The translations under genes and the position numbers were made by a program. The notes beneath the pieces are model-generated. The model saw only the letters and a list, made by a program, of their open reading frames with translations. It had not been told where the DNA came from and did no database searches. This document shows positions 44,073 to 54,085 of a DNA stretch of 64,000 nt, piece by piece; position 1 is the first letter of the stretch; every line of letters begins with the position of its first letter. This DNA is from Symbiodinium natans. Its lineage: Eukaryota > Sar > Dinophyceae > Suessiales > Symbiodiniaceae. The stretch covers positions 791,501-855,500 of the forward strand of contig CAJNDS010000846.1 of assembly GCA_905221605.1 (NCBI GenBank), in the 5' to 3' direction.

Positions 44073-44463
44073 CTCGCGGATTCGGGGGATTCGGGGATGG
44101 GTTTAGGGTTTAGGGTTGAGGGTTGAGAGTTTAGGGTTTAGGGTTTAGGTTGAACAGGACTTGTTTGGGTGTTACAAGGGTTTTGGGGTGTCTAGAGTTT
44201 CGGGCTCAGGGTTTGGAGAGTTTGGGGACTTTCTGAGGGGTCTCTGTCGGGGTTTAGGGTTGATAGGGCCTGGGCTTCCGAAGTGGCTTTTTCGAGCTTG
44301 GGGCTGAGGTCTGGGGGGGGGTTGGGGTGCGGCGTTTGGGTTGTGGAGTTGCGGAGTTGAGGGCTTAGGTTCCAGGATTTAGGGAGTCAGTCCTGTGAAC
44401 TGTGACTCAGAAAAGCCCTTATAACCCTAAACCCGAAACCCTCAACCCCCTTTAGGGTTAGGG

Positions 44464-44610
44464 TTTTGGCTGTAGGGCTGATGAGGGGCCAGGCCCTTCT
44501 CTTCGAGTCCTCCGGTAGCTGCCACTCCGGCTTGTTCATGTATGGCTTGCACGACATTTGTCTCAGCCTGAGTTTTGGACTCTGGCCAGAGCATCGCTAA
44601 GTGGGCGCGC
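44464..44610 (-). CDS. Probable exon upstream of the KR
   Basis: Open minus frame reading RAHLAMLWPESKTQAETNVV, then QAIHEQAGVAATGGLEEKG and LAPHQPY before it runs into CCCTAAA-like DNA. The composition looks coding and the strand matches the KR gene. Exact ends were not fixed. Confidence 0.5.
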
Positions 44611-45765
44611 GTTTTGAGGGTCGAGGGGTTTCACCTAGTCCATAGGTCACACGAACGGATGAGCCGGGCACTCCAGAATTATGAGACGCCGCGCGCGGAT
44701 TTGCCCGACGCGCAGAAAGATGCCCCTGGAAAGGCCTGTGGATTAAACTCTGGAGCCTCAACTCATGCTGCCTGGGACTGTGCAAACCTCAACCCTCAAA
44801 CTCTGGGCCCTAGCCGCCCCCCTCCAGGAGCCAGGCACGTAGCGTCCTCTATTCAGGATCCGTACGGAGTTGTGGCCTTGGGTGCGTGTCCAACGCAAGC
44901 GCTCAGGTGGATAGGAAGATCGCCGACTCTTAAAAGCCCTGCTCTCTGTCCGAGCCCTTGAGCCCTGTGCGAATTGCATTCCAAAATTCCTAAGCACTCG
45001 AAACCCTGAGGCTCGGAGCTAGGGTCTTGCGATTTGTCGCAGGGACTTTTGGGTCCAAGGCCGAGAGAAGAGCCCTTGAACATTGCTCTTCGGGTTCAGG
45101 GCCTCTTGTGGGGGGGGGGGGGGGGGCGAGGTTAGGGCAGCTCTGCCTAAAGCCGTGGATTCTAACTTCGGAGGGTTGCCCTAAACCCCATACTCGGTTT
45201 TCTCCCGAAACAGCCCCAAACATGCACCCCCCTCCCCCTCGATGGCTCTGTAAACGTTTGAACCTTGTAGCCTTGTACCCTCTAAACACCGTACACCCCT
45301 ACACCCTAAGCCCTAAACCCTAAACGCTATAAATCCTAAAACCTAAAGTCGTGAGCTTTCAAGCCCCACCTTCTTGGGCTCTAAGCCCTATGAACTCTTT
45401 CAGCCCAGTGTGGTGCCCCCAAACCTGAACCACCCCTACGAAACTCCCCTAACCCCCCCCCCAAAAAAAAAATAAAAAAACGAAACCAAGTTCAAAAAAA
45501 TCTAAACCCTAAACCTAAAACCCTAAACTCTAAACCCTAAATACCCAACTCACGGGCCCATAAACATCGGTCTACCCCAACGCTCCTTGTGTGACTTCGA
45601 GAATCCTCAGCTCAGGGAAGGGTTTCGTTTAGGTTTTAGGATATAGGGTTTAGGGGTTTGGGTTTGGGGTTTAAGGTTTCGGGGTTTCCAATGACGGGGT
45701 CAGGGTTTAGGCTTTTTAGTGCTTCTGGGCTTTAGGGCTCTACTGATCTCCTAAAACCTCAAATC

Positions 45766-45834
45766 CTGCTGGGCTCTGCACCAAAAGAGGCATGCCGAAA
45801 AATCTCGGCCACGAGGTACTTCACGTTCTCGGTC
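45766..45834 (-). CDS. Exon of unknown protein upstream of the KR
   Basis: 69 nt: one base, TENVKYLVAEIFRHASFGA then EPS and two bases. Acceptor GCTAG/G, GA donor (AGCAG/GATT). On the same strand as the KR and about 1.7 kb upstream of exon 1, so it may be part of the same gene. Domain not recognised. Confidence 0.62.
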
Positions 45835-46289
45835 CTAGCGGATTGTGTCGAGGGGTTAGCACAGGAAGGATTTAGGGTTTAGGGTTTAAGGTTTAGGGTG
45901 TAGGGTTTAGGGTTTAGGGTTGGGGATTTGGAGGTTTTGTGGCTGTTGGAAGACCGATCACCGAGAAGTCCTCTAAACTGAGATGCATCTGTGATTTGTT
46001 GCTCTACATTAAGATCATTAAGAGCCGGACGCCCGACCCTGATTTCTCACATGGGTTCAAGGGGTGTACGTACTCTGAAACGGGGCATGGTCGGCCACGA
46101 ATCAGACACAAGCTCGCCGGGAGCAATAAAGCATAAGGTGCAAAGTGTGATAGACATCAGGGGTACACATCTATGACTCAGAGAGCGCCAGAATTTCAGG
46201 CCTCGCGGAATGTCTGATTGCTGGGCAGAGCACGGCACATGAAAGCACACCCACTTGTCGGCCACAGCCACAGCATCAAATGATCCCTG

Positions 46290-46397
46290 AACCCTAAATC
46301 CTAAACCCTAAACCCTAAACCCTAAACCCCTAAACCCCCAAACCCCTAAACCCCTAAACCCCCAAACCCCTAAAAACCCCTAAACCCCTAAACCCCA
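46290..46397. repeat. CCCTAAA to CCCCTAAA array
   Basis: The unit changes from heptamer to octamer along the array. Confidence 0.92.
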
Positions 46398-46409
46398 ATC
46401 TGGGCGCGC

Positions 46410-46480
46410 CTCAGCGCCCACTCCGTGTCTATGTACTGAATCGGACCTGGGATCGACGGCAGGAGATCGCTCCGCGACAT
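46410..46480 (-). CDS. Probable exon, unknown protein
   Basis: Minus frame MSRSDLLPSIPGPIQYIDTE then WALR, with a GC donor at the 3' end (CTGAG/GCGC). The ATG at 46480 could be a start or internal; the 5' boundary is not fixed. It sits between a CCCCTAAA-type array (46290-46400) and a TTTAGGG/TTTAGGA array (46520-46620). Confidence 0.5.
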
Positions 46481-46512
46481 CAACAGAGGTTTTTGGGCAT
46501 TTCCGAAGATAG

Positions 46513-46622
46513 GGTGTAGGGTTTAGAGTCTAAGGTTTAGGGTTTAGGGTTTAGGATTTAGGATTTAGGATTTAGGATTTAGGATTTAGGGTTTAGGGTT
46601 TAGGGTTTAGGGTTTAGAGTCA
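46513..46622. repeat. TTTAGGG/TTTAGGA array
   Basis: A block of six TTTAGGA units sits inside TTTAGGG units; a similar TTTAGGA block occurs at 21330-21425. Confidence 0.92.
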
Positions 46623-46971
46623 GTTTAGGGTAAGGGGATTCTATTCTATTTGGGGTGCAAAAGGGGTACACCTATTTTGGGAAATACCCGTTTCGGGGGC
46701 GGAGAGGAGACTATGCCTTCAGCGGCCATGGCCACCTTGCATAAGTAAGGAGGCTTCAAAGAAGAAGCAAGCACCCACATGCCCAAAGACCCTAAAGCCT
46801 TAAAGCCTGAACCATGATGCCCCGAAGCCCGAACCAAAGCCTAAACCTGCAAGCACACACCAGCCAGCCCACCCTAAACCCTGGTGCAACCAGTCTGGGC
46901 TGCGCACACTGCACCTCGTACCTCTCATGCAGGGTTAAACATTCGATGTCCCCCCCCCCGCCGAACCGAAG

Positions 46972-47063
46972 CATTAGACTTGATTTCAAGGGAGGCACAG
47001 CAAGCACTTTCTGCGACGGGTTGTCGATTCTTTGCTTTTTCCGGGCCCAGACAAATCGAAGAG
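46972..47063 (+). CDS. Possible plus-strand exon in a minus-strand region
   Basis: 92 nt: two bases, LDLISREAQQALSATGCRFF, then AFSGPRQIEE. Acceptor CCGAAG/C, donor GTATG. Splice sites fit, but minus frames here also look acceptable, so the strand is uncertain. Confidence 0.4.
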
Positions 47064-47199
47064 GTATGAATGGACGGGACTATTCTTCTGACGAGCCAGT
47101 ACGCCTGAGAGGGGGCTTTGCCCCAAGACGTGGCCCCACAAATCCTCTTAACCCTTCGAACTAGCAGATAAGTCCCCACACGGCATGCAAAGCTTCAAT

Positions 47200-47301
47200 G
47201 GGGGGTTTACGATATTAGGGATACATTATTCGGGGTCCTTTTATAAAGGGATCCTACTATTGGGGGACTATATTCGGGGTCCCCTCTTTTCGTAAACCCC
47301 C
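47200..47301. repeat. MITE-3 copy, most complete
   Basis: GGGGGGTTTACGATATT at the left and TTTTCGTAAACCCCC at the right are inverted repeats; the interior repeats ATTCGGGGTCC twice. 102 bp, no coding capacity. Confidence 0.78.
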
Positions 47302-47489
47302 AAACTGTCGAGTGAGTGATGCTATTCGGCTTGGCAGGGCTCTGCGTTGCCTTACCCCTTTTTGAGTCGTAATCGGCCGGGCCTGGGGAGGCAGTTCTAA
47401 GCACTAAACTTCCTAACCCTGAACCCTAAACCCTAAACCCTAAACCCTAAACCCTCAACCCCAAACCCTAAACCCTGGAAGACCAACGC

Positions 47490-47590
47490 CTCGCGGTATT
47501 GCATGCGCCGAAGAGCGTGGCATTGGTGGTCAAAGCCAGACCAAGCTCCTCTAGCGCTTGGCAGGTGGCAGCGCCCTTTCTTTGATTGCA
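47490..47590 (-). CDS. Exon, cysteine-containing unknown protein
   Basis: 101 nt: CNQRKGAATCQALEELGLAL then TTNATLFGACNTA and two bases. Acceptor TGCCAG/T, GC donor (GCGAG/GCGTT). Flanked on both sides by CCCTAAA arrays. Function not recognised. Confidence 0.62.
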
Positions 47591-47961
47591 CTGGCATTTG
47601 GTCCCTAAACCCTAAACCCTAAACCCTAAACCCAAAACCCATAACCCTAAACCCTAAACCCGAAACCCTAAACCCCCCAAACCCCCCAAACCCCCCAAAC
47701 CCAACACCCCACAACCCTGAGCCCTGGCCCTAAACTATGCATTCCCATTGCCTCGGCACACGAGTTCTAGACTAGGTACTCTTTCTTTCTGTATGTGTAT
47801 ATAAATCTACCTATCTATCTATTTATCTATGTCTCTCTCTCCCTTAAAGGTGTAAGTATGTAGGGTCGGTATAGCCAGCGAGAACTTTTACAGCACTGAA
47901 AGCAAAACACGAATTTCAAAGCTCTTAGAAGCCGACCTGTAGTAAGACGACTCCGGCCGGC

Positions 47962-48060
47962 CTCGTGGATTTCCCTCTCCTCGGCAAAGGTGTCTGCCGT
48001 CAGGACGCAGAGCCTGCCAGACTTGTCGGCTTCGTGTGGCTTGCGGGCATCCTCTGTCAC
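47962..48060 (-). CDS. Exon, charged unknown protein
   Basis: 99 nt, 33 codons, phase 0 at both ends: VTEDARKPHEADKSGRLCVL then TADTFAEEREIHE. Acceptor CAAAG/G, GC donor (CACGAG/GCCG). A 112-codon plus-strand frame overlaps it but shows no splice support. Confidence 0.68.
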
Positions 48061-48269
48061 CTTTGGCCGACTTCCGGGATCATGGGCAGCATTCAGCCAT
48101 GGGATCCTAGGCAGGTAAGCCAGGTGCTTGGGGGGATGTTTCGCTTCGAGTTTTTCAGGGTTCTGGCTCCTGTTTTTTCTTTTTCCAAGGCTTCAACCCG
48201 ACAGCGCTCGATAACAAGAGAACGAGGCAGAAACTTCGTGGCTTCAGCAGCAGCAGCAGCAGCAGGGGG

Positions 48270-48430
48270 TCCAAAAGAGAAACGGCAGCACGGTTGCCCT
48301 TAAACTCTCTGATCTTGGCACAGATTTCTTCACCCAGGTTCCCACCTTTTGCATCTGGAGCCGTCGTCCGCCAGCTTCTTGAGAATCGCCAAGAAGACCC
48401 TGAAGTGCTTTTTTCTGCGCTCTTCGGGAC
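48270..48430 (-). CDS. Probable exon, frame uncertain
   Basis: Two minus frames look coding here: one reads ALQGLLGDSQEAGGRRLQMQ, the other GGNLGEEICAKIREFKGNRA. A CAG-type microsatellite (48247-48266) bounds the 3' side. A splice inside the segment may join the two frames; boundaries were not fixed. Confidence 0.42.
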
Positions 48431-48525
48431 TCCGCTCGCTTCCTTTTGTGGGTTAGGCCAGGCCTACGGACTCCCGAACCCGCGGGCCCTGAATCCAAGC
48501 CCTCAAGCCTGATGCAAACTCCCCC

Positions 48526-48624
48526 CCCCAAAAAAAAAAAACTCCTTAACCCTAACCCCCCCTTCCCCCCAAAAAAATAATAATAATTAATAAAAATAAT
48601 AATAATAATAATAATAATATAACC

Positions 48625-48655
<31 letters not shown>

Positions 48656-48666
48656 AAAAAAAAAAA
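48526..48666. repeat. Homopolymer cluster: A, AAT and C tracts
   Basis: Poly-A, (AAT)n, a 20-bp C run and a 22-bp A run in 140 bp. No gene. Confidence 0.93.
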
Positions 48667-48734
48667 TGCATAAAAATGAAAAAACTCAACCCTCAACCTA
48701 GAAAGAAGGAACCCTGCAGCTTCAGCTTGGGCCC

Positions 48735-48822
48735 CGCGGCTTGATCACAGCATCCTGAGCCACAAAGGCAGGGCAGCCGGGTGTGGGCATGGTTGCAGCT
48801 GAGGCTGCGGCCTTCGGGTTCC
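48735..48822 (-). CDS. Possible exon, unknown
   Basis: Minus frame AAASAATMPTPGCPAFVAQD then AVIKPRGPS ending at a TGA. It could be a terminal exon. The plus strand is also open, and support is composition only. Confidence 0.35.
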
Positions 48823-49369
48823 GAGGGGTTTAGGGTTTAGGGTTTAGGGTTTAGGGTTTAGGGTTTAAGGTTTAGGGTTGTTTGTGGAGTGTCGCGATCT
48901 TGAGTTCGGCAGTCCTGCTGCTTGTGCACGTCCGCGACGCTGCTGCTAGCGGGCAGATCGATGCCGAGGGCCTCATTGCAACGGCAGGGCCAAGGGCTGG
49001 GCAGGTGCAGCCTTCAACTTTCCTGGGGGCGGATTTTGTTCATAGGAAATTAACATGTCCACAAGTTACACAGGGTTCTGTAGGAAACCGCATCCACAGA
49101 TCTTTAGAGTTTATCCGAATTCAACTCTAGCTTCAGGTAGAAGAGCGGGAGCTAAGTGCTTGAGCTCCTGACTTTTGGGCCTACTAGGCCCAAGCGGCCT
49201 TGAACCTAAACTGCATGGTGGCTCCTGATTCTGGGCCCTAGCCCTGACTTGCTTTCTGGGTGTGCGATTCAGAGTTCGACTCCAGTATGGATGTAGTATG
49301 AGCAGCTGATAGAAACCAAAAGGATCCTTATAAATCTTGGCTCAGGCATTTGTTCCTAACAGCCAACAT

Positions 49370-49465
49370 CATGTCTCTGATCCTCCGTGCTTTCTGCTCC
49401 ACAGATCCTGCGTGCCCGACAAAGATGATAAGGTCCCAGGGGTGCGCCCCGACGATTCGGGTTAC
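49370..49465 (-). CDS. Probable exon, unknown protein
   Basis: Minus frame from an AG acceptor at 49466-49467: VTRIVGAHPWDLIIFVGHAG then SVEQKARRIRDMML. Alternating hydrophobic strand (LIIFVG) and charged helix look like a folded domain. A GA donor within about 20 codons of the end is likely. No family recognised. Confidence 0.58.
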
Positions 49466-49766
49466 CTGCGACAGGCTCTCTGAAGCAGAGCCACTGGTCG
49501 GGGCAACCCCAAAAAATGGCCCCGACTGATTTAGGGAATCTGCCTCAAGAATGTCTGACTTGTACTATCTGGTTACTATCTGCCAACAGGCAATTCAAGT
49601 GAACCTGAAACTCCGAACACCTCACTCAAGCCCAATCTGTGTCCACTACAGGGCCAACATTCAACCTTCCGTAGTAGACACTTTTAACCACCTCCTCAAC
49701 CTGAACCCGCAATCGCGGCGCAGCCCTAAACCCTGAAACCTGAGCCCTAGAAGCCTTTGAAGTTTC

Positions 49767-49824
49767 CTGCCTCCTTCTCCGTGTATTTCTCCGCCGATTT
49801 GGACTGCACCTCAAAGTCCGCCCA
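49767..49824 (-). CDS. Exon, lysine/glutamate-rich
   Basis: 58 nt: WADFEVQSKSAEKYTEKEA and one base. Acceptor GAAAG/T, GA donor (GGCAG/GAAAC). Helical and charged; the host gene is unknown. Confidence 0.6.
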
Positions 49825-50840
49825 CTTTCAGGTTTTGGGTATCTTGGGCACCGGCTAGGGTTTTAGACTTTTCGAAGTGAGAATTTACAGAGCTTAGGCA
49901 GTTCAGGTCTCAAAGGCTGTAGCGTTTACAGGGCTTGGACCGAGATAGCCCAGTTCTGCCTACGTTCCAAGGCCACGAGCACGAGTGTCGGCGGTGCTGG
50001 TATGCCAGCATGCCGACTGAATCATGGTGCTGCAGCAGGTGAGGAGCCAGCGGGTCGTATGCGGAGGGAGGAAATGTTTGCCAAGACCAATGCTTGTAAG
50101 CAGCGCAGCGAGCTCCATCATGGTGCAAACCGGTCCCGGAGCGATAGCAAGTCAACACACCCACCAAATACAATGGCTAGCTATGTAAGCATTCGGATGG
50201 AAGTGCGACAGCTGGGAGTTGCGTTTAACAAGCTACATACAGTCATCCTGAATCCTGAACAGTCAGGCAAACGATAATCGGATAATACAGTCCCTATACA
50301 GCCCATACTCTCTCTACTTCAAGGCCTCAATCATTACAGAACTGGCACCGAAACACCAAGAGGATCATTTCAAAGCACTGTCTTTGGCTCCAGTTTCCAA
50401 CACAAGCTTCAGGAGAGTTCGCCCGCCACTGTTGCGCAACAGAAGCTCAATGCACTCATAAACGAAAAACAAAGCAGTCCTTCACTTCAAAGCGCTCTCG
50501 TTAGAAGCATGTCCACGGCGCATTAAATTCATCAAGCAGCTTGCCGCGCCACCTTAAGTTCCGTAAGGCGTATAGTGTATACACACATAGCCAGGGCAGT
50601 GAGTCAGGCACATTGCTTGTGCCGATGCGGCCAGGGGGTGCCTGGGGCACATTGAAGGGAAGGTTTCGGCTCACGGGACGGCCTCAAATTCAGGTTGAGG
50701 GTGCAGGGGTTTCGGGTTCAGGCTCAGGGTGCCACCGTTTCCTGCTACAGTGGCTTCAGGGGTGTAGGGGCTCATCCGAGTGCGTGTAGGGCTTAGGATT
50801 GCTGCAGCCATGCCTTTGGGGTTGTTTCGGGTTCAGGAGT

Positions 50841-51062
50841 TCAGTCGGGGCTGCGACCCCGCCGACCGTGGGAGCATGTAGCGGCCTGTTGCAGGATGTC
50901 CTTGCAGTAGCCATAGCAATCTGAGAAGATCAGCACCTCAGGCACACTTCTGGTCTTCTTTACTCCTGTATAGGAGGGGGAAAAGGTGCCCGATTCCCGA
51001 ATTGTCAAGAACCGGTCCTGAAAAGCTCCTGGTTCCAGTTGCTTCCCCACAGCGCTGCACAT
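50841..51062 (-). CDS. Possible exon, unknown protein
   Basis: 74-codon minus frame including QDRFLTIRESGTFSPSYTG and VPEVLIFSDCYGYCKDILQQ. The aromatic and cysteine content is protein-like. Splice sites were not resolved. Confidence 0.42.
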   Translation of the reverse strand: MCSAVGKQLEPGAFQDRFLTIRESGTFSPSYTGVKKTRSVPEVLIFSDCYGYCKDILQQAATCSHGRRGRSPD

Positions 51063-51174
51063 CGGGGTTTAGGGTTTGGGGTCCTATAGGATTCTGATGC
51101 TCACGCACTGGATCTGGGACTTGCAGGCAGCCCCAAGAAACTCCTCAGCTCACATTTGGGTTTTGGGGTTTGGT

Positions 51175-51305
51175 GACTGCAGGGTGTTTAAGTTTCAGTG
51201 CTCTCAAGGTTTTCAGCCAGACCTCTTGCCCCCGCTGGAACTCTGGGTCGCGCGGCATCCTCCGTCTCCACCTGCGACATGTCGGGAGGTGGCCATTTTC
51301 CGCCA
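51175..51305 (-). CDS. Possible exon, basic helical peptide
   Basis: Minus frame MPRDPEFQRGQEVWLKTLRA then LKLKHPAVT. A second minus frame over the same bases (SQVETEDAARPRVPAGARGL) is also open, so the frame is uncertain. Confidence 0.38.
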
Positions 51306-51814
51306 TCCTCGGCACGATCGTGGGCAGGGCAATCGCACTCAGAACACAAGGAGCCAGGGGCTACAGCAAGTTCTAGAGGGGCAGCTTTGGGCTTGCGAGC
51401 CCAGAGCTGGGGGTTGAAGGTTTTGAGCTTGGGTGGTCTTCAGGGGTTGAACCAACTCGTGCCTACAACCCAGACCCACGGCTGCCCGAAGCCACCGAAG
51501 TTTCGATGAAAAGGAAAGCCTGAAAATTACAAAATTATTGAGCCCTTAGCCCGGAACCCTGCAGAACCCACCCCCCCCCCCCCCCCCCCCACCACCAGAA
51601 AGCCCCTAGGTGTGGGGCAAGACAACCCAGGGGGTCCGCTGCGCTCCTCGGCACGTTGAGGGTTGCTAATGCTTTGGGGGGCTTGTTGGTGTGAAGAGTG
51701 GAAACAAGGCAAGAAGAAGCCATCCATAAATCTGAGAAGATTCAGGCCACAGCTCCGCAGAGTTAACTTAATGGACTATAAACATGCTGTTCTGAACCGC
51801 CTGAAATAACACCA

Positions 51815-51940
51815 TCCTGCCCTAAGCCCTAAGCTCCAAGCCCTAAGCCCTAAGCCCTAGGCCCTAAGCCCTAAGCTGGCCAAGCCCCAAGCCCCAAGCC
51901 CAAAGCCCTAAGCCCTAAACCCTAAACCCTAACCCCTAGG
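51815..51940. repeat. CCCTAAG variant array
   Basis: About fifteen CCCTAAG or CCCCAAG units, ending in CCCTAAA next to the stop codon of the exon at 51936. Confidence 0.9.
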
Positions 51941-52026
51941 CGCCCGACTGCAGGCGGAAGTAGATGCTGTTGCCAGCAGCATTCTCCGTGGGCATCGGCT
52001 CCGGGAACCACTCCACGGGCCAGCAC
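51936..52026 (-). CDS. Probable terminal exon, unknown protein
   Basis: One base, then CWPVEWFPEPMPTENAAGNS and IYFRLQSGA, ending in TAG at 51936. Acceptor CTAAG/G lies directly at the edge of a telomere-like array. Tryptophan and proline richness is unlike repeat-derived ORFs. Confidence 0.58.
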
Positions 52027-52184
52027 CTTAGGGTTTAGCAGTTCAGGGTTCAGGGTTCAGGGTTCAGGGTTTAGGGTTTAGGGTTTAGGGTTTAGGGTTT
52101 AGGGTGTAGGGTTGAGGTTTTAGGGTTTAGGGTTGGGTTTTAGGGGTTAGGGTCTGGGGTTTGGGGTTGGGGTTTAGGCAAGGG

Positions 52185-52320
52185 TTGCTCTCGACTTCCT
52201 GGGGCGATGTCGTGTGGTCAGCATCGCTGCTCTGAGGCAGCTGCGTGTTGCCAGCATTCTCGGCCACCTTCCTTTCCATGAGCCTCCAGCAATCGGTGGG
52301 ATTCAGCAACCCCTACCTAA
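52185..52320 (-). CDS. Probable exon, unknown protein
   Basis: Minus frame DCWRLMERKVAENAGNTQLP then QSSDADHTTSPQEVESN. It then enters heptamer-derived NPNPKPQ, so the true 3' end lies before that. Splice boundaries not fixed. Confidence 0.48.
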
Positions 52321-52572
52321 ACTCCACACCGTGCGCGAGTGGGGAGCTGAGACAAACCGAGCCAAAAACCCTTCCTTGCAGCACAGTCTGCGTTTTGGTG
52401 GCTGGGGATTTCGGGGTCGAGAACTTGTGGGGCTTTGGGCTCGGGCTTTTCCACGAACTCGCGCAGCCAAGGCTTCAGGGTGCTTGGGCTTGGCTTTCAG
52501 GGCGTCAAGGCCCCGTCTAGACCCCGACAAACTCTGGTGAAGAAACTGCAGAGTGATGACACTGGACACGAC

Positions 52573-52866
52573 TCAAGGGCTGCTGGACAGATTCTTGAGG
52601 ACAAGTTGGTTATCCATACCGACTTCTGAAAGGTGGATCCTCCTGCGAGCGATGCTTAAAGCCGCCATGTACTGCAGGGTACTGTAGGACTTGTGAGAGG
52701 ACATGCCAACCCAGCCCCCCACCTCACGCTCTGCAAAAAATGGCGCTCGGTGTGGTTCCACCTCCTCCACCTCCTCCACCTCCTCCACCTCCTCCACCTC
52801 CTCCACCTCCTCCACCTCCTCCACCTCCTCCACCTCCTCCACCTCCTCCACCTCCTCCACCTCCTC
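52573..52866 (-). CDS. Possible exon with (EEV)n tract
   Basis: Minus frame of about 12 EEV units encoded by a 9-bp repeat, then EPHRAPFFAEREVGGWVGMS, SHKSYSTLQYMAALSIARRR and IHLSEVGMDNQLVLKNLSSS to a stop. The non-repeat part is protein-like. All frames of the 9-bp repeat are open, so only the tail supports coding. There is no ATG before the repeat; the first ATG codon is in the tail (MSSHKS). Confidence 0.42.
   Translation of the reverse strand, partial: EEVEEVEEVEEVEEVEEVEEVEEVEEVEEVEEVEEVEPHRAPFFAEREVGGWVGMSSHKSYSTLQYMAALSIARRRIHLSEVGMDNQLVLKNLSSSP
52759..52866. repeat. 9-bp CTCCTCCAC minisatellite
   Basis: Twelve near-perfect copies. On the minus strand one frame reads (EEV)n continuous with a protein-like tail (see 52573-52866). 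Confidence 0.95.
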
Positions 52867-53300
52867 CTTTTGCTACGACAGTGACGACGACGAGGACTGC
52901 TGTTGCTCTCGAAAACGGACAACGGCAACGCCGCTGAATATGTCGCGCTCAGAAGCCTGACCAGCTAAGCTCCTAATTGAGCTCCAAGATCCAAGCATCC
53001 CCCCAAAACCTGAAGCCCAAGAAGCAAACATGCACGGAAACCTGAGGAGTGGACTGTTTATACTGGGAAATCATGACATTCTGGTGCTGCGGCCCAAGCA
53101 TGGAAAGCGCCTTAGATGCCAGTGTGCTGCACAGCTTTGAAGCTGCAGTGGATATTCTTTCTGGGATCCGAAGCGCTGATAGAAGGTTCAGAGGCATTCT
53201 TGGTGTAGGATAGTGAAAAGAAAGGGACAATGCACTATTGATACCTTGCGGATCATTTATCAACTTGTATCTGTCCATGTCACACACACACACAAATAAA

Positions 53301-53508
53301 CAAACCCCAGGCTCCCTCAACGGCCTTGCCCAGATGCAGAGCCGCGCTTTTGCCTTGAAGCGCGAAAGAAGTGCAGTCGTGCTCGGCCTGTGGAAGCTGA
53401 AGGAAACGACTTGGGAGTTTGCCTCAGAGAGCCGGCTGCTTTTGCAGCAACTTGAAACTCAAAGAGCGAGGGCCCTCTTGGAGCAGAAATGGTCTGCACA
53501 TTGTCCCG
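53301..53508. repeat. 205-bp direct repeat, copy 1
   Basis: Partner of 53612-53820. Preceded by a short CACACA tract. The AG just before GCTCCC at the left end could serve as a plus-strand acceptor in both copies, so the exon-duplication reading stays open. Confidence 0.8.
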
Positions 53509-53611
53509 CCCAAAAGGGCCTTGGGTAGGCCCCGGGAGAGACTTGAATCATCATGTTACAGCGGGCAATCTTGCCTACCGTCTGCCACAGGTTTATACAC
53601 GTCAAGACTAT

Positions 53612-53820
53612 AACAAACCCCAGGCTCCCTCAACGGCCTTGCCCAGATGCAGAGCCGCGCTTTTGCCTTGAAGCGCGAAAGAAGCGCAGTCGTGCTCGGC
53701 CTGTGGAAGCTGAAGGAAACGACTTGGGAGTTTGCCTCAGAGAGCCGGCTGCTTTTGCAGCAACTTGAAACTCAAAGAGCGAGGGCCCTCTTGGAGCAGA
53801 AATGGTCTGCACATTGTCCC
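53612..53820. repeat. 205-bp direct repeat, copy 2
   Basis: Nearly identical to 53301-53508 (one difference noticed: AAGCGC versus AAGTGC), 311 bp apart start to start. It begins 35 bp after the recombinase stop on the element side. On the plus strand it is fully open and reads a coiled-coil-like peptide (ALKRERSAVVLGLWKLKETT). It could be an element terminal or split repeat, or a duplicated exon captured by the element. Confidence 0.8.
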
Positions 53821-53854
53821 ATTCCCATATCCAAAGCCCTGGATGAGCGTCAGC

Positions 53855-54085
53855 TCAGCTGGAGTGTCGCAGCCGATCCACAAGCAAAGCGGGGAGCTGC
53901 TGGGATCTGGAACGAATGCTGGCCAAACGTTTTGGGTCGGCTTCGTCCCAGCGTTTCTGAAGAAGAGCATGTTTTTCATATCGAGCCACGCTCTGCCTGG
54001 CTCGCCACCTCCCACGCTTCTGCACCTGCTGCAAGTCCCGCCGCCTATGGAAGACGTCGTTCGACGCACCACTGTGCCGCAGTGT
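53855..54085 (-). pseudogene. C-terminal tyrosine recombinase segment, out of frame
   Basis: This frame (different from the RT ORF) reads TLRHSGASND, KRGRWRARQSVARYEKHALL and then QKRWDEADPKRLASIRSRSQ before TGA at 53855. The histidine-arginine box, the RGRW segment and the nucleophilic tyrosine in RYEKH (53969-53983) are all present. The histidine of H-T-L-R lies in the upstream frame at 54084-54086. Loss of one AC dinucleotide in the CACAC run there would explain the shift. As it stands the recombinase cannot be made from one frame. Confidence 0.8.
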
